A DNA stretch of 53,618 bases from the NCBI RefSeq assembly GCF_900102535.1, contig NZ_FNBP01000015.1:1-53618 (forward strand), given 5' to 3'. The position numbers were made by a program, and so were the translations under genes. Numbering within the stretch: position 1 is the first letter of the stretch; every line of letters begins with the position of its first letter. The DNA comes from Sulfitobacter delicatus. GTDB taxonomy: Bacteria > Pseudomonadota > Alphaproteobacteria > Rhodobacterales > Rhodobacteraceae. The notes under the pieces are model-generated. The model worked only from the letters and a program-made list of their open reading frames with translations. It searched no databases and was not told the DNA's origin. Positions 15,998 through 25,393 of this stretch are shown piece after piece.

Positions 15998-16777
15998 ATG
16001 ACAGATCTAAAAAGCAAGATCCGGCGGCTCTATACCGGCAACAGCAAGCGCGCCCGGCGGTTTCGTTACGGACTAATCACGTTCGATGCGCTGACCATCG
16101 TCTACTTCATCACGACGGTTGCCCTCCCCGAGACGACGACGCTGACGGTTTTGAATACGCTGCTCGGGATCATCATCGTTATAGATTTTGCCGCGCGGCT
16201 GTGGATATCCCACTCCCCCCGGCGCGAACTCACCCGCATTTACACGCTCGCCGATATCGCCGTTGTATTCTCTTTGTTGCTGGCGCCGTTTATTACGGGG
16301 AACCTGGCGTTCCTACGCGTGCTCAGAGGTCTCAGGTTAATCCATGCCTATCACCTGCTTCGTGATCTGCGTCGAGAAAGCCTGTTCTTCCGGCGACACG
16401 AAGATGCGATCCTCGCTGCAGTCAATCTCTTCGTGTTCATCTTCGTCACAACGTCGATCGTCTTCGTTCTGGCCTTTGGCGAAGCCGCGGGCCTAACCGG
16501 ATATGTCGATGCGCTCTATTTCACTGTGGCGACGCTGACGACCACGGGGTTCGGTGACATCACAATGTCCACCCCCGGCGGCAAGCTGCTCTCGGTGTTT
16601 ATTATGGTGGTCGGGGTAGCGCTCTTCGTGCAGCTCGCGAGAGCGATCTTTCAGCCATCCAAGATTAAGCACAAATGCCCCGAATGCGGCCTTAACCGGC
16701 ACGAACCGGATGCGATCCACTGCAAACATTGCGGCGAACCGCTGAAGATCGAGACCGAAGGAGAAACGCAAGGCTAG
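15998..16777 (+). CDS. Voltage-gated-type potassium channel with C-terminal zinc ribbon
   Basis: 259-residue inner-membrane channel with six transmembrane segments. The fourth is Arg-rich (FLRVLRGLRLIHAYHLLRDL), as in voltage sensors. The pore loop has TLTTTGFGDI, the K+ selectivity filter with GFGD in place of GYGD. The last helix (LLSVFIMVVGVALFVQLARA) is followed by a short cytoplasmic tail with Cys227, Cys230, Cys242 and Cys245 (KCPECGL and HCKHCGEPL), a zinc-ribbon knuckle pair, instead of an RCK or cyclic-nucleotide domain. The frame opens at 15953, but ATG 15998 (MTDLKSKIRR) is preceded by a weak GAAAGA and gives a normal N-terminus. It is divergent from the Gfo/Idh/MocA gene. Confidence 0.9.
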   Translation: MTDLKSKIRRLYTGNSKRARRFRYGLITFDALTIVYFITTVALPETTTLTVLNTLLGIIIVIDFAARLWISHSPRRELTRIYTLADIAVVFSLLLAPFITGNLAFLRVLRGLRLIHAYHLLRDLRRESLFFRRHEDAILAAVNLFVFIFVTTSIVFVLAFGEAAGLTGYVDALYFTVATLTTTGFGDITMSTPGGKLLSVFIMVVGVALFVQLARAIFQPSKIKHKCPECGLNRHEPDAIHCKHCGEPLKIETEGETQG

Positions 16778-16841
16778 GAGGTTTCGATGCCTGCGTCACT
16801 AGCAAGCACCGAAACAGACATAGCGCTAAGCCCGCTGAAAC

Positions 16842-18464
16842 TCACCCTTCCTTGGCGGTTTCGGCAATCACATCTACGGCCCGCAGCGACAGCGCCGCGA
16901 TGGTGAGGCTTGGGTTCGCCGTCGCCGAAGTCGGGAAAGCGCCAGAGCCCAGTAAGAACAGATTGCGGTGCTCAAAGCTGCGCAGATCAGGGTCCACCAC
17001 AGACGCCTTTGCATCCGTGCCCATTCGTAACGTACCGATCACATGGCCTGCCCCTTGGATATCAGGCGAATGGTTGACGTCCGTCGCCCCAAGAGCGGTG
17101 AAAACTTCGTCATGCGCCTCTTGCGCTGCATCAAGACCCGCGCGGGTGTAGTCGTCATAGTCGAAACGAATACGCGGCAGAGGCATGCCGTTAGCGTCTG
17201 TTTTATCAGGGTCCAAGGTGACCCGGTTCTCCGGGTCGGGTGATTGCTCGACAAGGGAGGCCAGACGAATGTGGCGCGAGGTCTCATCCTTGAGGGCCGC
17301 GTCCAACTCGTCGCCGCGCAGGCCATCTTGCGCCAGCCGCGCCGCCGTGGAAACCGGCGCGCCGGTGGGCCAGGAGTGTCCATCGTTGCCGATCTCAATG
17401 CGGAAAGCGGCGCGGTCCTTGCGGAACTCCCCGTCGCGCAGGTTTTCGATGCCCGACGTCGAAAGCGGCCCGCGGTATGGCCAGACCGGTTCGGGCGCCA
17501 TGGCCCAGCTAAGCTTGGTCGGGTGATCCATCAGGTTGCGCCCGACTTGGTCAGAGGCATTCGCGACCCCATTCTCTGCCCCCTCCTGCGCTGAATTCAA
17601 CAGCAGGCGTGGCGTCTCAATCGCATGAGCCGCGACGACAACCACCTTGCCGCTAGCGGTCCCGGTGCTGCCGTCTGCGCGGCGGAAATCGACAGAGGCG
17701 ATCTTGCCACCTTCACCGAGATTCAGCCGCGTTGCCGTCGTCTCGTCATGCACCACGGCACCGGCTTCTTCGGCCTGACGCACGTGAACAGTTGCATCGT
17801 ACTTGGCCTGGATCGGGCAGATCGGGATACAGGAGGCATTGCCGCAGCATTCAGGGCGGTCGTCGTGGAACATCGAATTCCGGCCCTGCGGCGTTGCGCT
17901 GACTTGGTATTTCGAGCCTTCAAGCGCTTGGACGAATTGCTTGTCCAGATAGGTCATCGGGATCATCGGCATCGGGAAATCACCCGAGCGGGGAGAACCA
18001 AGGTCTTGGGAACTGTCACCTGCGACACCAATCTCTTTTTCGGCTTCAAGGTAGAATGGCTCAAGCGTGTCATAATCAATTGGCCAGTCCATCGCGCGGC
18101 CATAGAGCGACTTCAGTTTGAAATCCGCAGGGACGTTTCGCAGAGTTGTGCCGAGCCAATGCCATGTCGTGCCGCCAACAAGCTTAGTATAGGTGGATTT
18201 AAACGGCTCAGGCCCCATCTGCTGATAGTAATCGTTGATACGGTGAGAGACAGGGTGCGGCGCTGTCTCGTCATTGGGATAGGGCGATTCTGGCACTTTG
18301 ATCTTGGCCTTCCAGAAGGTCTCAACCGCTTCAAAACGGTCGATGCGCTTGCCGGTTTCCAGAAAAGCGACCTTGAGCCCCTTTTGCGCCAGCTTCGCTC
18401 CGGTGATCGCGCCAGCGACGCCAGTGCCGATGATGAGAATGTCTGCGGTGATGTCGGTTGCCAT
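16842..18464 (-). CDS. GMC-family dehydrogenase, large FAD/Fe-S subunit
   Basis: 540-residue flavoprotein of the membrane gluconate/sorbitol/FAD-glucose dehydrogenase type, oxidising a sugar, polyol or sugar acid. It has the FAD fold (ILIIGTGVAGAITGAKLA), GGTTWHWLGTTLRN and the C-terminal active-site stretch HVIGTLRMGTDA. Cys206, Cys212 and Cys216 in ECCGNASCIPICP have the same spacing as the [3Fe-4S] ligands of bacterial FAD-glucose dehydrogenase, as I recall it. No signal peptide: such proteins ride through Tat with their small subunit, whose gene is 48 bp upstream. The cytochrome c subunit that usually completes the complex is absent. Confidence 0.92.
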   Translation of the reverse strand: MATDITADILIIGTGVAGAITGAKLAQKGLKVAFLETGKRIDRFEAVETFWKAKIKVPESPYPNDETAPHPVSHRINDYYQQMGPEPFKSTYTKLVGGTTWHWLGTTLRNVPADFKLKSLYGRAMDWPIDYDTLEPFYLEAEKEIGVAGDSSQDLGSPRSGDFPMPMIPMTYLDKQFVQALEGSKYQVSATPQGRNSMFHDDRPECCGNASCIPICPIQAKYDATVHVRQAEEAGAVVHDETTATRLNLGEGGKIASVDFRRADGSTGTASGKVVVVAAHAIETPRLLLNSAQEGAENGVANASDQVGRNLMDHPTKLSWAMAPEPVWPYRGPLSTSGIENLRDGEFRKDRAAFRIEIGNDGHSWPTGAPVSTAARLAQDGLRGDELDAALKDETSRHIRLASLVEQSPDPENRVTLDPDKTDANGMPLPRIRFDYDDYTRAGLDAAQEAHDEVFTALGATDVNHSPDIQGAGHVIGTLRMGTDAKASVVDPDLRSFEHRNLFLLGSGAFPTSATANPSLTIAALSLRAVDVIAETAKEG

Positions 18465-18512
18465 AGGGAATGTCCTTTGGTCGGTAATTTCAAAGCGTAA
18501 CGATTGGTGTCA

Positions 18513-18956
18513 TCAGCTTTCTGGCGGGTCCGCCCAATACCCCATGGGGCCGCCGCAATAGGCCATCGGCTTGGTGTAATCCATCGCCTGCCACATGAGC
18601 GCATCGGTGTAGGTGATCACTTCCAGATCGTCCGGATCAGGCGAGACGCCCGAATACCACGCGGCTGCAATTTCATTCGACAGAGCTTGGTCTTCCGCCC
18701 CCTCGGCCAAGGCAGCGAGGTCGTCCTTGCGGTCGATATCCGCAAAGGCCTTTAACATTGGTGCCGCGACATCTTCGAACAGGTCGTCTTTCTGCAGTGT
18801 CTTCTGGGAGAGGGCCAAGAATCCCTCGACGTCCAAGTTAGCTGCGAAGGCGCGGGTCGGGATCTGTGTGAGGGAGAGGAGTGAGGCCGCAGACACGGCT
18901 GAGAGCATCCCCCGGCGGGTCATCGTGGTTGCTTGCGTTGCGCGCGTTCTGGCCAT
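18513..18956 (-). CDS. GMC dehydrogenase small subunit (gluconate 2-dehydrogenase subunit 3-like), Tat signal
   Basis: 147-residue partner of the GMC dehydrogenase. A twin-arginine leader (MTRRGMLSAVSAASLLSLTQ), with a likely cut after AFA, would carry the folded pair to the periplasm. The mature part resembles the small gamma/subunit-3 family of sorbitol, gluconate and FAD-glucose dehydrogenases: FLALSQKTLQ, ALSNEIAAAWYSGVSP and the ending DALMWQAMDYTKPMAYCGG. GGGGAG lies before the ATG. A second in-frame ATG (MTRRGML) could also serve. It is first in a two-gene operon. Confidence 0.88.
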   Translation of the reverse strand: MARTRATQATTMTRRGMLSAVSAASLLSLTQIPTRAFAANLDVEGFLALSQKTLQKDDLFEDVAAPMLKAFADIDRKDDLAALAEGAEDQALSNEIAAAWYSGVSPDPDDLEVITYTDALMWQAMDYTKPMAYCGGPMGYWADPPES

Positions 18957-19079
18957 CTGTTTCTCCCCATCAGTGAATACGCCTGAAATACAGCGTTAAG
19001 GAATCAAACGCGTGGAATGACCTTCTGTTCCGGGAATTCGAAGGCGTTGCGGCTTAGTTGGCTGTGTCAGATTGAGCCT

Positions 19080-19853
19080 TCACCCCAGCCAAACATCCAA
19101 GAACAGCATCAGCACCAGTCCGATAGCCAGGCCAAGCGTCGCTTTGTTCTGGTACCCACAACGGTGGGTCTCGGGGATGATCTCATGGCTGATGACAAAG
19201 AGCATCGCGCCCGCCGCAAAGGCGAGCCCCCAAGGCAGCAGCGGCTCGGCCAATGCAATGATCCCGGCACCCAACAGCCCCCCAATCGGCTCCACGAGCC
19301 CGGTGAGCGCAGCAATTCCCCATGCCCGGCCTTTGGCATAACCTTCACCCAAAAGCGCTACCGCCACGGCGAGTCCCTCGGGGGCGTTTTGCAGGCCGAT
19401 GCCTAGCGCGAGCGGCAGCCCACCTGTGATCCCATCCGCGCCAAACCCGACGCCAACGGCGAGACCTTCGGGAAAGTTGTGAATGGTGATCGCGATGATG
19501 AAGAGCCACACCCGCCGAAGTGATGCGGACGCCGGCCCCTCGCGCCCGGTCTTGAAATGCTCATGCGGCAGAAGCTCGTTCATAACGGCCACCGCTGCCA
19601 TGCCGAGCAGAATTGCGACACAGACGATCGCAGCCGGAGCGGCCCCATTGTCAAATTGCTTTTCTGCCGCTTCCAATGCTGGAATAATAAGGGAAAAAAA
19701 CGAGGCGGCCAGCATGACCCCCGCTGCGAACCCCAGCAGCATATCGCGCATCTCCCGAGACGGGGTGCTACCGAACAACACCGGCACCGCGCCGACGGCG
19801 GTCATCGCCCCAGCGGCTAGGCTGCCGAAAAAACCGAGGGTGAGGGGCGACAT
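19080..19853 (-). CDS. ZIP-family divalent metal transporter
   Basis: 257-residue inner-membrane protein with about eight helices. The ZIP metal-site motifs are in TM4 (IAITIHNFPEGLAVGVGFG) and TM5 (GLQNAPEGLAVAVALLGEG), with a third acidic/His pair late (FVISHEIIPETHRCG). A short His/Glu loop (LLPHEHFKTG) precedes TM4. ZIP proteins import Zn2+, and sometimes Fe2+, Mn2+ or Ni2+. The frame extends upstream to 19904, but ATG 19853 (MSPLTLGFFG) has GGAG just before it. It ends the region before the urease operon. A link to nickel supply for urease is possible but not shown. Confidence 0.92.
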   Translation of the reverse strand: MSPLTLGFFGSLAAGAMTAVGAVPVLFGSTPSREMRDMLLGFAAGVMLAASFFSLIIPALEAAEKQFDNGAAPAAIVCVAILLGMAAVAVMNELLPHEHFKTGREGPASASLRRVWLFIIAITIHNFPEGLAVGVGFGADGITGGLPLALGIGLQNAPEGLAVAVALLGEGYAKGRAWGIAALTGLVEPIGGLLGAGIIALAEPLLPWGLAFAAGAMLFVISHEIIPETHRCGYQNKATLGLAIGLVLMLFLDVWLG

Positions 19854-19997
19854 TGTCTCCAAGCGGGAAGCCTTTCGTATTGCTTGCCTTGAGCGGCCGC
19901 CCACAACATAGGGTAGAGCTGTCGCAAGCCAAGCCTAGGCGGGTCTTGTCTACCGAAGGCTCTGCTGCGTCGGCATTCCGAGCGCCGTCCCTCGCCT

Positions 19998-20615
19998 TTA
20001 GACCACCATCCCGCCAATCCGCGCCAGATGGCCGACAACGGTATCAATCCCTTTATCAGCCCTCAAAGAACAAAAGACCGTCGGCAGGTCAGGCCGCATC
20101 CGCGCGCTATCCCGCTCCATAACCTCCAAGGACGCACCAACATGCGGCGCGAGGTCGGTCTTGTTGATGACCAGAATGTCGGATTTGGTAATTGCGGGAC
20201 CACCCTTGCGCGGGATTTCCTCGCCCGCGGCAACGTCGATCACATAGAGCGTTACATCTGCCAACTCGGGGCTAAAGGTGGCCGACAGATTGTCCCCGCC
20301 GCTTTCGATCAGCACGATCTCAACGTCGGGATGCCGTGCGACCATTTCGGTCACGGCGGCGAGGTTGATCGACGCATCCTCGCGAATGGCGGTGTGAGGG
20401 CAACCGCCGGTTTCGACCCCGATGATCCGGTCTTGCGGCAAGACCTGCATCCGCATGAGGGCCTCGGCATCCTCCTGGGTGTAGATGTCGTTGGTGATAA
20501 CGCCGACCGACAGGCGGTCGCGCAGCGCGCGGCAGAGTGCGGCGGTCAATGTGGTCTTGCCCGCCCCAACGGGCCCGCCAATCCCCACGCGCAGAGGGCC
20601 GTTAGTTGGTTTCAT
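19998..20615 (-). CDS. ureG: Urease accessory GTPase UreG
   Basis: 205-residue SIMIBI GTPase that drives nickel delivery into urease together with UreE, UreF and UreD/H. P-loop [18 protein letters not shown], the metal-site CPH in [17 protein letters not shown], the switch [17 protein letters not shown] and the guanine-specificity motif [10 protein letters not shown] are all present. The open frame runs upstream to 20930 but overlaps ureF; ATG 20615 overlaps the ureF stop as ATGA. It is the last gene of the operon. Confidence 0.97.
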   Translation of the reverse strand: MKPTNGPLRVGIGGPVGAGKTTLTAALCRALRDRLSVGVITNDIYTQEDAEALMRMQVLPQDRIIGVETGGCPHTAIREDASINLAAVTEMVARHPDVEIVLIESGGDNLSATFSPELADVTLYVIDVAAGEEIPRKGGPAITKSDILVINKTDLAPHVGASLEVMERDSARMRPDLPTVFCSLRADKGIDTVVGHLARIGGMVV

Positions 20616-21247
20616 GTGCGGAAAATCCTCGAATATTGGGTTTCGTGTTTCATCGAAGCGATGTCGCTTAGAAAGGCGGTCGAGGTGAGATCGTCCAACG
20701 TACCCTCTTGCGCCTCTGCGGCAATCTCGACGCAGAGCGGCGCTAGGTTTCGAATGACGATCTGCCCCTCGGTCTGACCCAGCGGGATAAGCCGCATGCC
20801 AGCGGTCGCAAGGTTGGCAATGAATGTGTGAAGGAAGACTTCCAGCGTCTGGGGCAGCGGCAGGTTTTGCAGACGGGCCGCACGGCCAACAGCGACGGGG
20901 TAGCAAAGCGGTGGCAGCGCGATCTGCCAAATCTCAGAACCCGCGCGGGCAAAGGCTTCGCCCTGCAACACCGTTTCCTTTAGCCGCTCCGCCGAGGGTG
21001 CAAATGCGCGGGCGAGCGCGTCGATTTCTGCTGGATCCTCGGTCTGGTAAGCCGCGGAAAGGAAGAGCGCGTCAGAATACCCCGCGCCGTGACGCAGCAC
21101 GGAGGCAAGCCAGGCTTCAAGGCTTCTACAATCCTGCACAGCCCTATCCTGCACAGCCCATTCCAGCCCGTGACTATAGGCAAAGGCACCCACCGGATAG
21201 GCGGGCGAGAGCATCTGCACCAGGGTGAGGAGTTGGTTAGCCTGCAT
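20612..21247 (-). CDS. ureF: Urease accessory protein UreF
   Basis: 211-residue helical chaperone that bridges UreD and UreG in the nickel-loading complex. Recognised from [33 protein letters not shown], the centre [13 protein letters not shown] and its place in the cluster. I chose ATG 21247 ([11 protein letters not shown]), which overlaps the end of ureE by 11 bp; ATG 21271 is an alternative. The stop overlaps ureG. Confidence 0.95.
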   Translation of the reverse strand: MQANQLLTLVQMLSPAYPVGAFAYSHGLEWAVQDRAVQDCRSLEAWLASVLRHGAGYSDALFLSAAYQTEDPAEIDALARAFAPSAERLKETVLQGEAFARAGSEIWQIALPPLCYPVAVGRAARLQNLPLPQTLEVFLHTFIANLATAGMRLIPLGQTEGQIVIRNLAPLCVEIAAEAQEGTLDDLTSTAFLSDIASMKHETQYSRIFRT

Positions 21248-21722
21248 GGGCGTGGGAATGCTCGTGCACATGGCTGTGGTCGTGCCCGTGGGTTCGGCCA
21301 TGGCCATAGGCGCCGCCTTCGGGGCGAAACGGGGCGGTGATTTCGCGGGTTTGCGCGCCGTTCTGCTCCAGCATCTTGGCAATCACATGGTCGCGCTGGA
21401 TCACGAGGTGGTCGGCTTCGATCTGGCAAGGCGTGTGCCGGTTGCCAATGTGCCAAGCAATGCGCGGCAGATCGGGGCCGATAACTTTCAGAAGGTCTTC
21501 ATCCGCCGCCACGACCTCGACCAGGCGCCCATCCGCCAGCAGAAAAGCATCCCCGTGGTCGAGCGAGGTGGTCTGGGGTAGATCGACGAGGAAGGACAGG
21601 CCAGCCGTGGTGGTCAAAACCTTGCGCCGCAGGAAACGGCCATCGTAGGTCAGTTCGACCTGATCAGCCGCATCAGACCAATGCGAGGCGCGGCGGGTAT
21701 CTTGGCAAAGGATCGGGGACAT
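21237..21722 (-). CDS. ureE: Urease nickel metallochaperone UreE
   Basis: 161-residue Ni-binding chaperone. The N-terminal peptide-binding domain includes LTYDGRFLRRKVLTT and LPQTTSLDHGDAFLL. The metal domain has AWHIGNRHTPCQIE with the conserved interface His. The end is His-rich ([18 protein letters not shown]), a nickel-storage tail found in some UreE proteins. It lies 9 bp after ureC and overlaps ureF. Confidence 0.96.
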   Translation of the reverse strand: MSPILCQDTRRASHWSDAADQVELTYDGRFLRRKVLTTTAGLSFLVDLPQTTSLDHGDAFLLADGRLVEVVAADEDLLKVIGPDLPRIAWHIGNRHTPCQIEADHLVIQRDHVIAKMLEQNGAQTREITAPFRPEGGAYGHGRTHGHDHSHVHEHSHAHAG

Positions 21723-21731
21723 TGGGAGCTT

Positions 21732-23467
<1,736 letters not shown>

Positions 23468-23468
<1 letters not shown>

Positions 23469-23773
23469 CAGAGGTCTCCCATGACCGCGCTGTTAAAGCC
23501 AAAGACCCGCCGGGCGCCGGCGATAGGGATGAGCGCCACTTCACGCCGCTGGCCGGGCTCAAAGCGCACGGCGGTGCCAGCTGCGATATCGAGCCTGTGC
23601 CCCCGCGCCGCGTCGCGGTCGAAATCCAACGCGGGATTGGCCTCAGCGAAATGGTAGTGGCTTCCAACTTGCACCGGGCGGTCACCAGTATTGGCCACCA
23701 TCAGAATGATCGCCTCACGGTTGGCATTGAGGGTCAGCTTGCCCTTCGCGGGAAAGACCTCACCCGGGATCAT
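23468..23773 (-). CDS. ureB: Urease subunit beta
   Basis: 101-residue structural subunit. Family features: [18 protein letters not shown] at the start, [38 protein letters not shown] and [16 protein letters not shown]. Separate ureA and ureB genes are the rule in most bacteria, unlike the fused form in Helicobacter. Its ATG overlaps the stop of the small membrane protein by 4 bp, and its stop touches ureC, so translation is tightly coupled. Confidence 0.97.
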
Positions 23774-23967
23774 GCTTTGGCCGCTTTGAGGCGCCGCGAC
23801 AGGAGGATTGCGCCAGAAAGCGCGAAGGCCAACCCGGCGACGGCATAGGTTGTCAGGGACGCATCTACCTCGGCGCCGTGGGTGTGCGGGAGTACTTCAG
23901 GATGCGCGAAGGCTGCCATGGCGCAGGACATAAACGGCAGGGCAAGGAGGGGGGCAAATCGGGGCAT
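23770..23967 (-). CDS. Small membrane protein inserted between ureA and ureB
   Basis: 65 residues: an N-terminal signal-like hydrophobic stretch ([18 protein letters not shown]), a His-containing linker ([13 protein letters not shown]), then a second hydrophobic helix ([19 protein letters not shown]) and a basic end. It is coupled to ureB by an ATGA overlap and starts 9 bp after ureA, so it is part of the operon. I do not recognise a named family. The His-rich periplasmic-facing loop hints at metal contact, but nothing more can be shown. Confidence 0.8.
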   Translation of the reverse strand: MPRFAPLLALPFMSCAMAAFAHPEVLPHTHGAEVDASLTTYAVAGLAFALSGAILLSRRLKAAKA

Positions 23968-23976
23968 AGGCTGGTC

Positions 23977-24279
23977 CTATCTGATGGGGTTGTGAACGGT
24001 GACAAGTTTGGTCCCGTCGGGGAATGTCGCTTCGACCTGCACTTCGGGGATCATCTCGGGCACCCCGTCCATACATTGTGTGCGGGTGATGACCTGCGCA
24101 CCCGCTTGCATCATATCCGCCACGCTGCGCCCATCGCGGGCGCCTTCGACAACGGCATCTGTGATTAATGCAATGGCCTCGGGGTGGTTGAGCTTGACCC
24201 CACGCGCAAGCCGCCTGCGGGCCACTTCGGCGGCCATGGAGATCAGCAGTTTGTCTTTTTCACGTGGGGTCAGTTGCAT
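23977..24279 (-). CDS. ureA: Urease subunit gamma
   Basis: 100-residue structural subunit, full length. The start [20 protein letters not shown], the middle [20 protein letters not shown] and the end [14 protein letters not shown] are diagnostic. Its ATG is one base after the ureD stop. Confidence 0.97.
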   Translation of the reverse strand: MQLTPREKDKLLISMAAEVARRRLARGVKLNHPEAIALITDAVVEGARDGRSVADMMQAGAQVITRTQCMDGVPEMIPEVQVEATFPDGTKLVTVHNPIR

Positions 24280-24280
24280 G

Positions 24281-25159
24281 TCAGGTGGTCCAGGATCGGG
24301 GGAGAGCCTCAGCGCTGAGGCGGTGCAATATTGGCATCATCGCGCGGCGCAGCTCAAAGCTGTCGGGGGCGAGAATACGGGCAAGGAGGATGTCGGGCCC
24401 GATCAGGCTCGCCCCAGCTTCGGAAGGCAGTTGAGTGCGCAGTTCAGCTAGACGGGCTTCTGCATCGGGCGCGATATAAAGGATCGTCGCCAAGGCACCG
24501 GCACCGGCTGCAATATGCGGCGCGGCAAGATGCTCTGCGACGTCCCCCGTCAAAGCAATCGCATCAAGATAGATTGGACGCCCCGCACGCCGCACTTCGA
24601 TACGGTCCTTGAAATTGAGGTTGGTCAGCCGCTCACCCATGGCAGCGCGGCCAAAGACCAAAGGCTCGACCAAAAGCAGCGAAGCCTCATCTTCGAGATC
24701 GACAGACAACCGACGGTCCACCGCACAGGCGTCGAAAAGGATCATTTCCTGCGGCAGCCAATTCAGCCGCGCCTTCGCCCTTACCGTTACCCGATTGCGT
24801 ATTTTCCCGACTTGCCCCGGCTGCGCGCGGTAGGCGCGCTCGGCAGCCTGTGTGGTTATCGTGAGAAAGGCCCCCTCTTCTGCGCAGGCGTTAAGGCAGA
24901 AGTCGTCCCCGCCTGTCACTCCGCCCGCCGTGTTGATCGCAACCGCCTGAAGCGCATCACTATACGTCCGGGGAAACAGCAGCTTCATCGCGCCGGACTG
25001 GTGCAGATCGGAAATCACCGATTGCCCGGACCGCCGCTTTGCTTTGACAAGCGCTGTCCCGATGGCACGAGGCTGGACGCTGGCGCCGGGGAGGGTGGGT
25101 ATGATGGCCGCGTGCGTAATCGGGGTGGCTCCGGCAAAGGGTTGGTTTCCCCTACCCAT
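24281..25159 (-). CDS. ureD: Urease accessory protein UreD
   Basis: 292-residue chaperone (UreD/UreH) that binds apo-urease and carries the UreF-UreG complex. Diagnostic segments: [28 protein letters not shown] and [15 protein letters not shown], with the late [15 protein letters not shown]. Start is uncertain: the frame begins at GTG 25168 and has ATG at 25159; neither has a strong ribosome site. As first gene of the ure operon it should be preceded by the main promoter. I saw no convincing sigma-54 (NtrC-type) promoter in the 150 bp upstream. Confidence 0.94.
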   Translation of the reverse strand: MGRGNQPFAGATPITHAAIIPTLPGASVQPRAIGTALVKAKRRSGQSVISDLHQSGAMKLLFPRTYSDALQAVAINTAGGVTGGDDFCLNACAEEGAFLTITTQAAERAYRAQPGQVGKIRNRVTVRAKARLNWLPQEMILFDACAVDRRLSVDLEDEASLLLVEPLVFGRAAMGERLTNLNFKDRIEVRRAGRPIYLDAIALTGDVAEHLAAPHIAAGAGALATILYIAPDAEARLAELRTQLPSEAGASLIGPDILLARILAPDSFELRRAMMPILHRLSAEALPRSWTT

Positions 25160-25309
25160 CACAGCCACCGGGCGGAGTCATGGATTTGTCGAGCGCGGGG
25201 TCGCTGCCCTTGTGACTTGCTGAATTTTTAGGCGCCATACGGTCGGAATGACCGCAAATTAAGCATCGGTGAGTGCTATTGCCACCATGTGCCTAGCAGA
25301 TAGCCAAGG

Positions 25310-25342
25310 TTGAAACCCTGCACCGTCCGGGCAGGGTTTCAA
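25310..25342. terminator. Hairpin after the RND efflux operon
   Basis: TTGAAACCCTGC (25310-25321) and GCAGGGTTTCAA (25331-25342) form a perfect 12-bp stem with a 9-base loop. It is about 50 bp past the stop of the RND permease gene and upstream of ureD. No T-run follows, but position and stem strength suit a transcription end or 3' stabiliser for the efflux operon. Confidence 0.6.
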
Positions 25343-25393
25343 AGGCGCGCTTAGAAGCAAGACGACATGCGCTTTCCGGTCTTCTGCGTAAGG

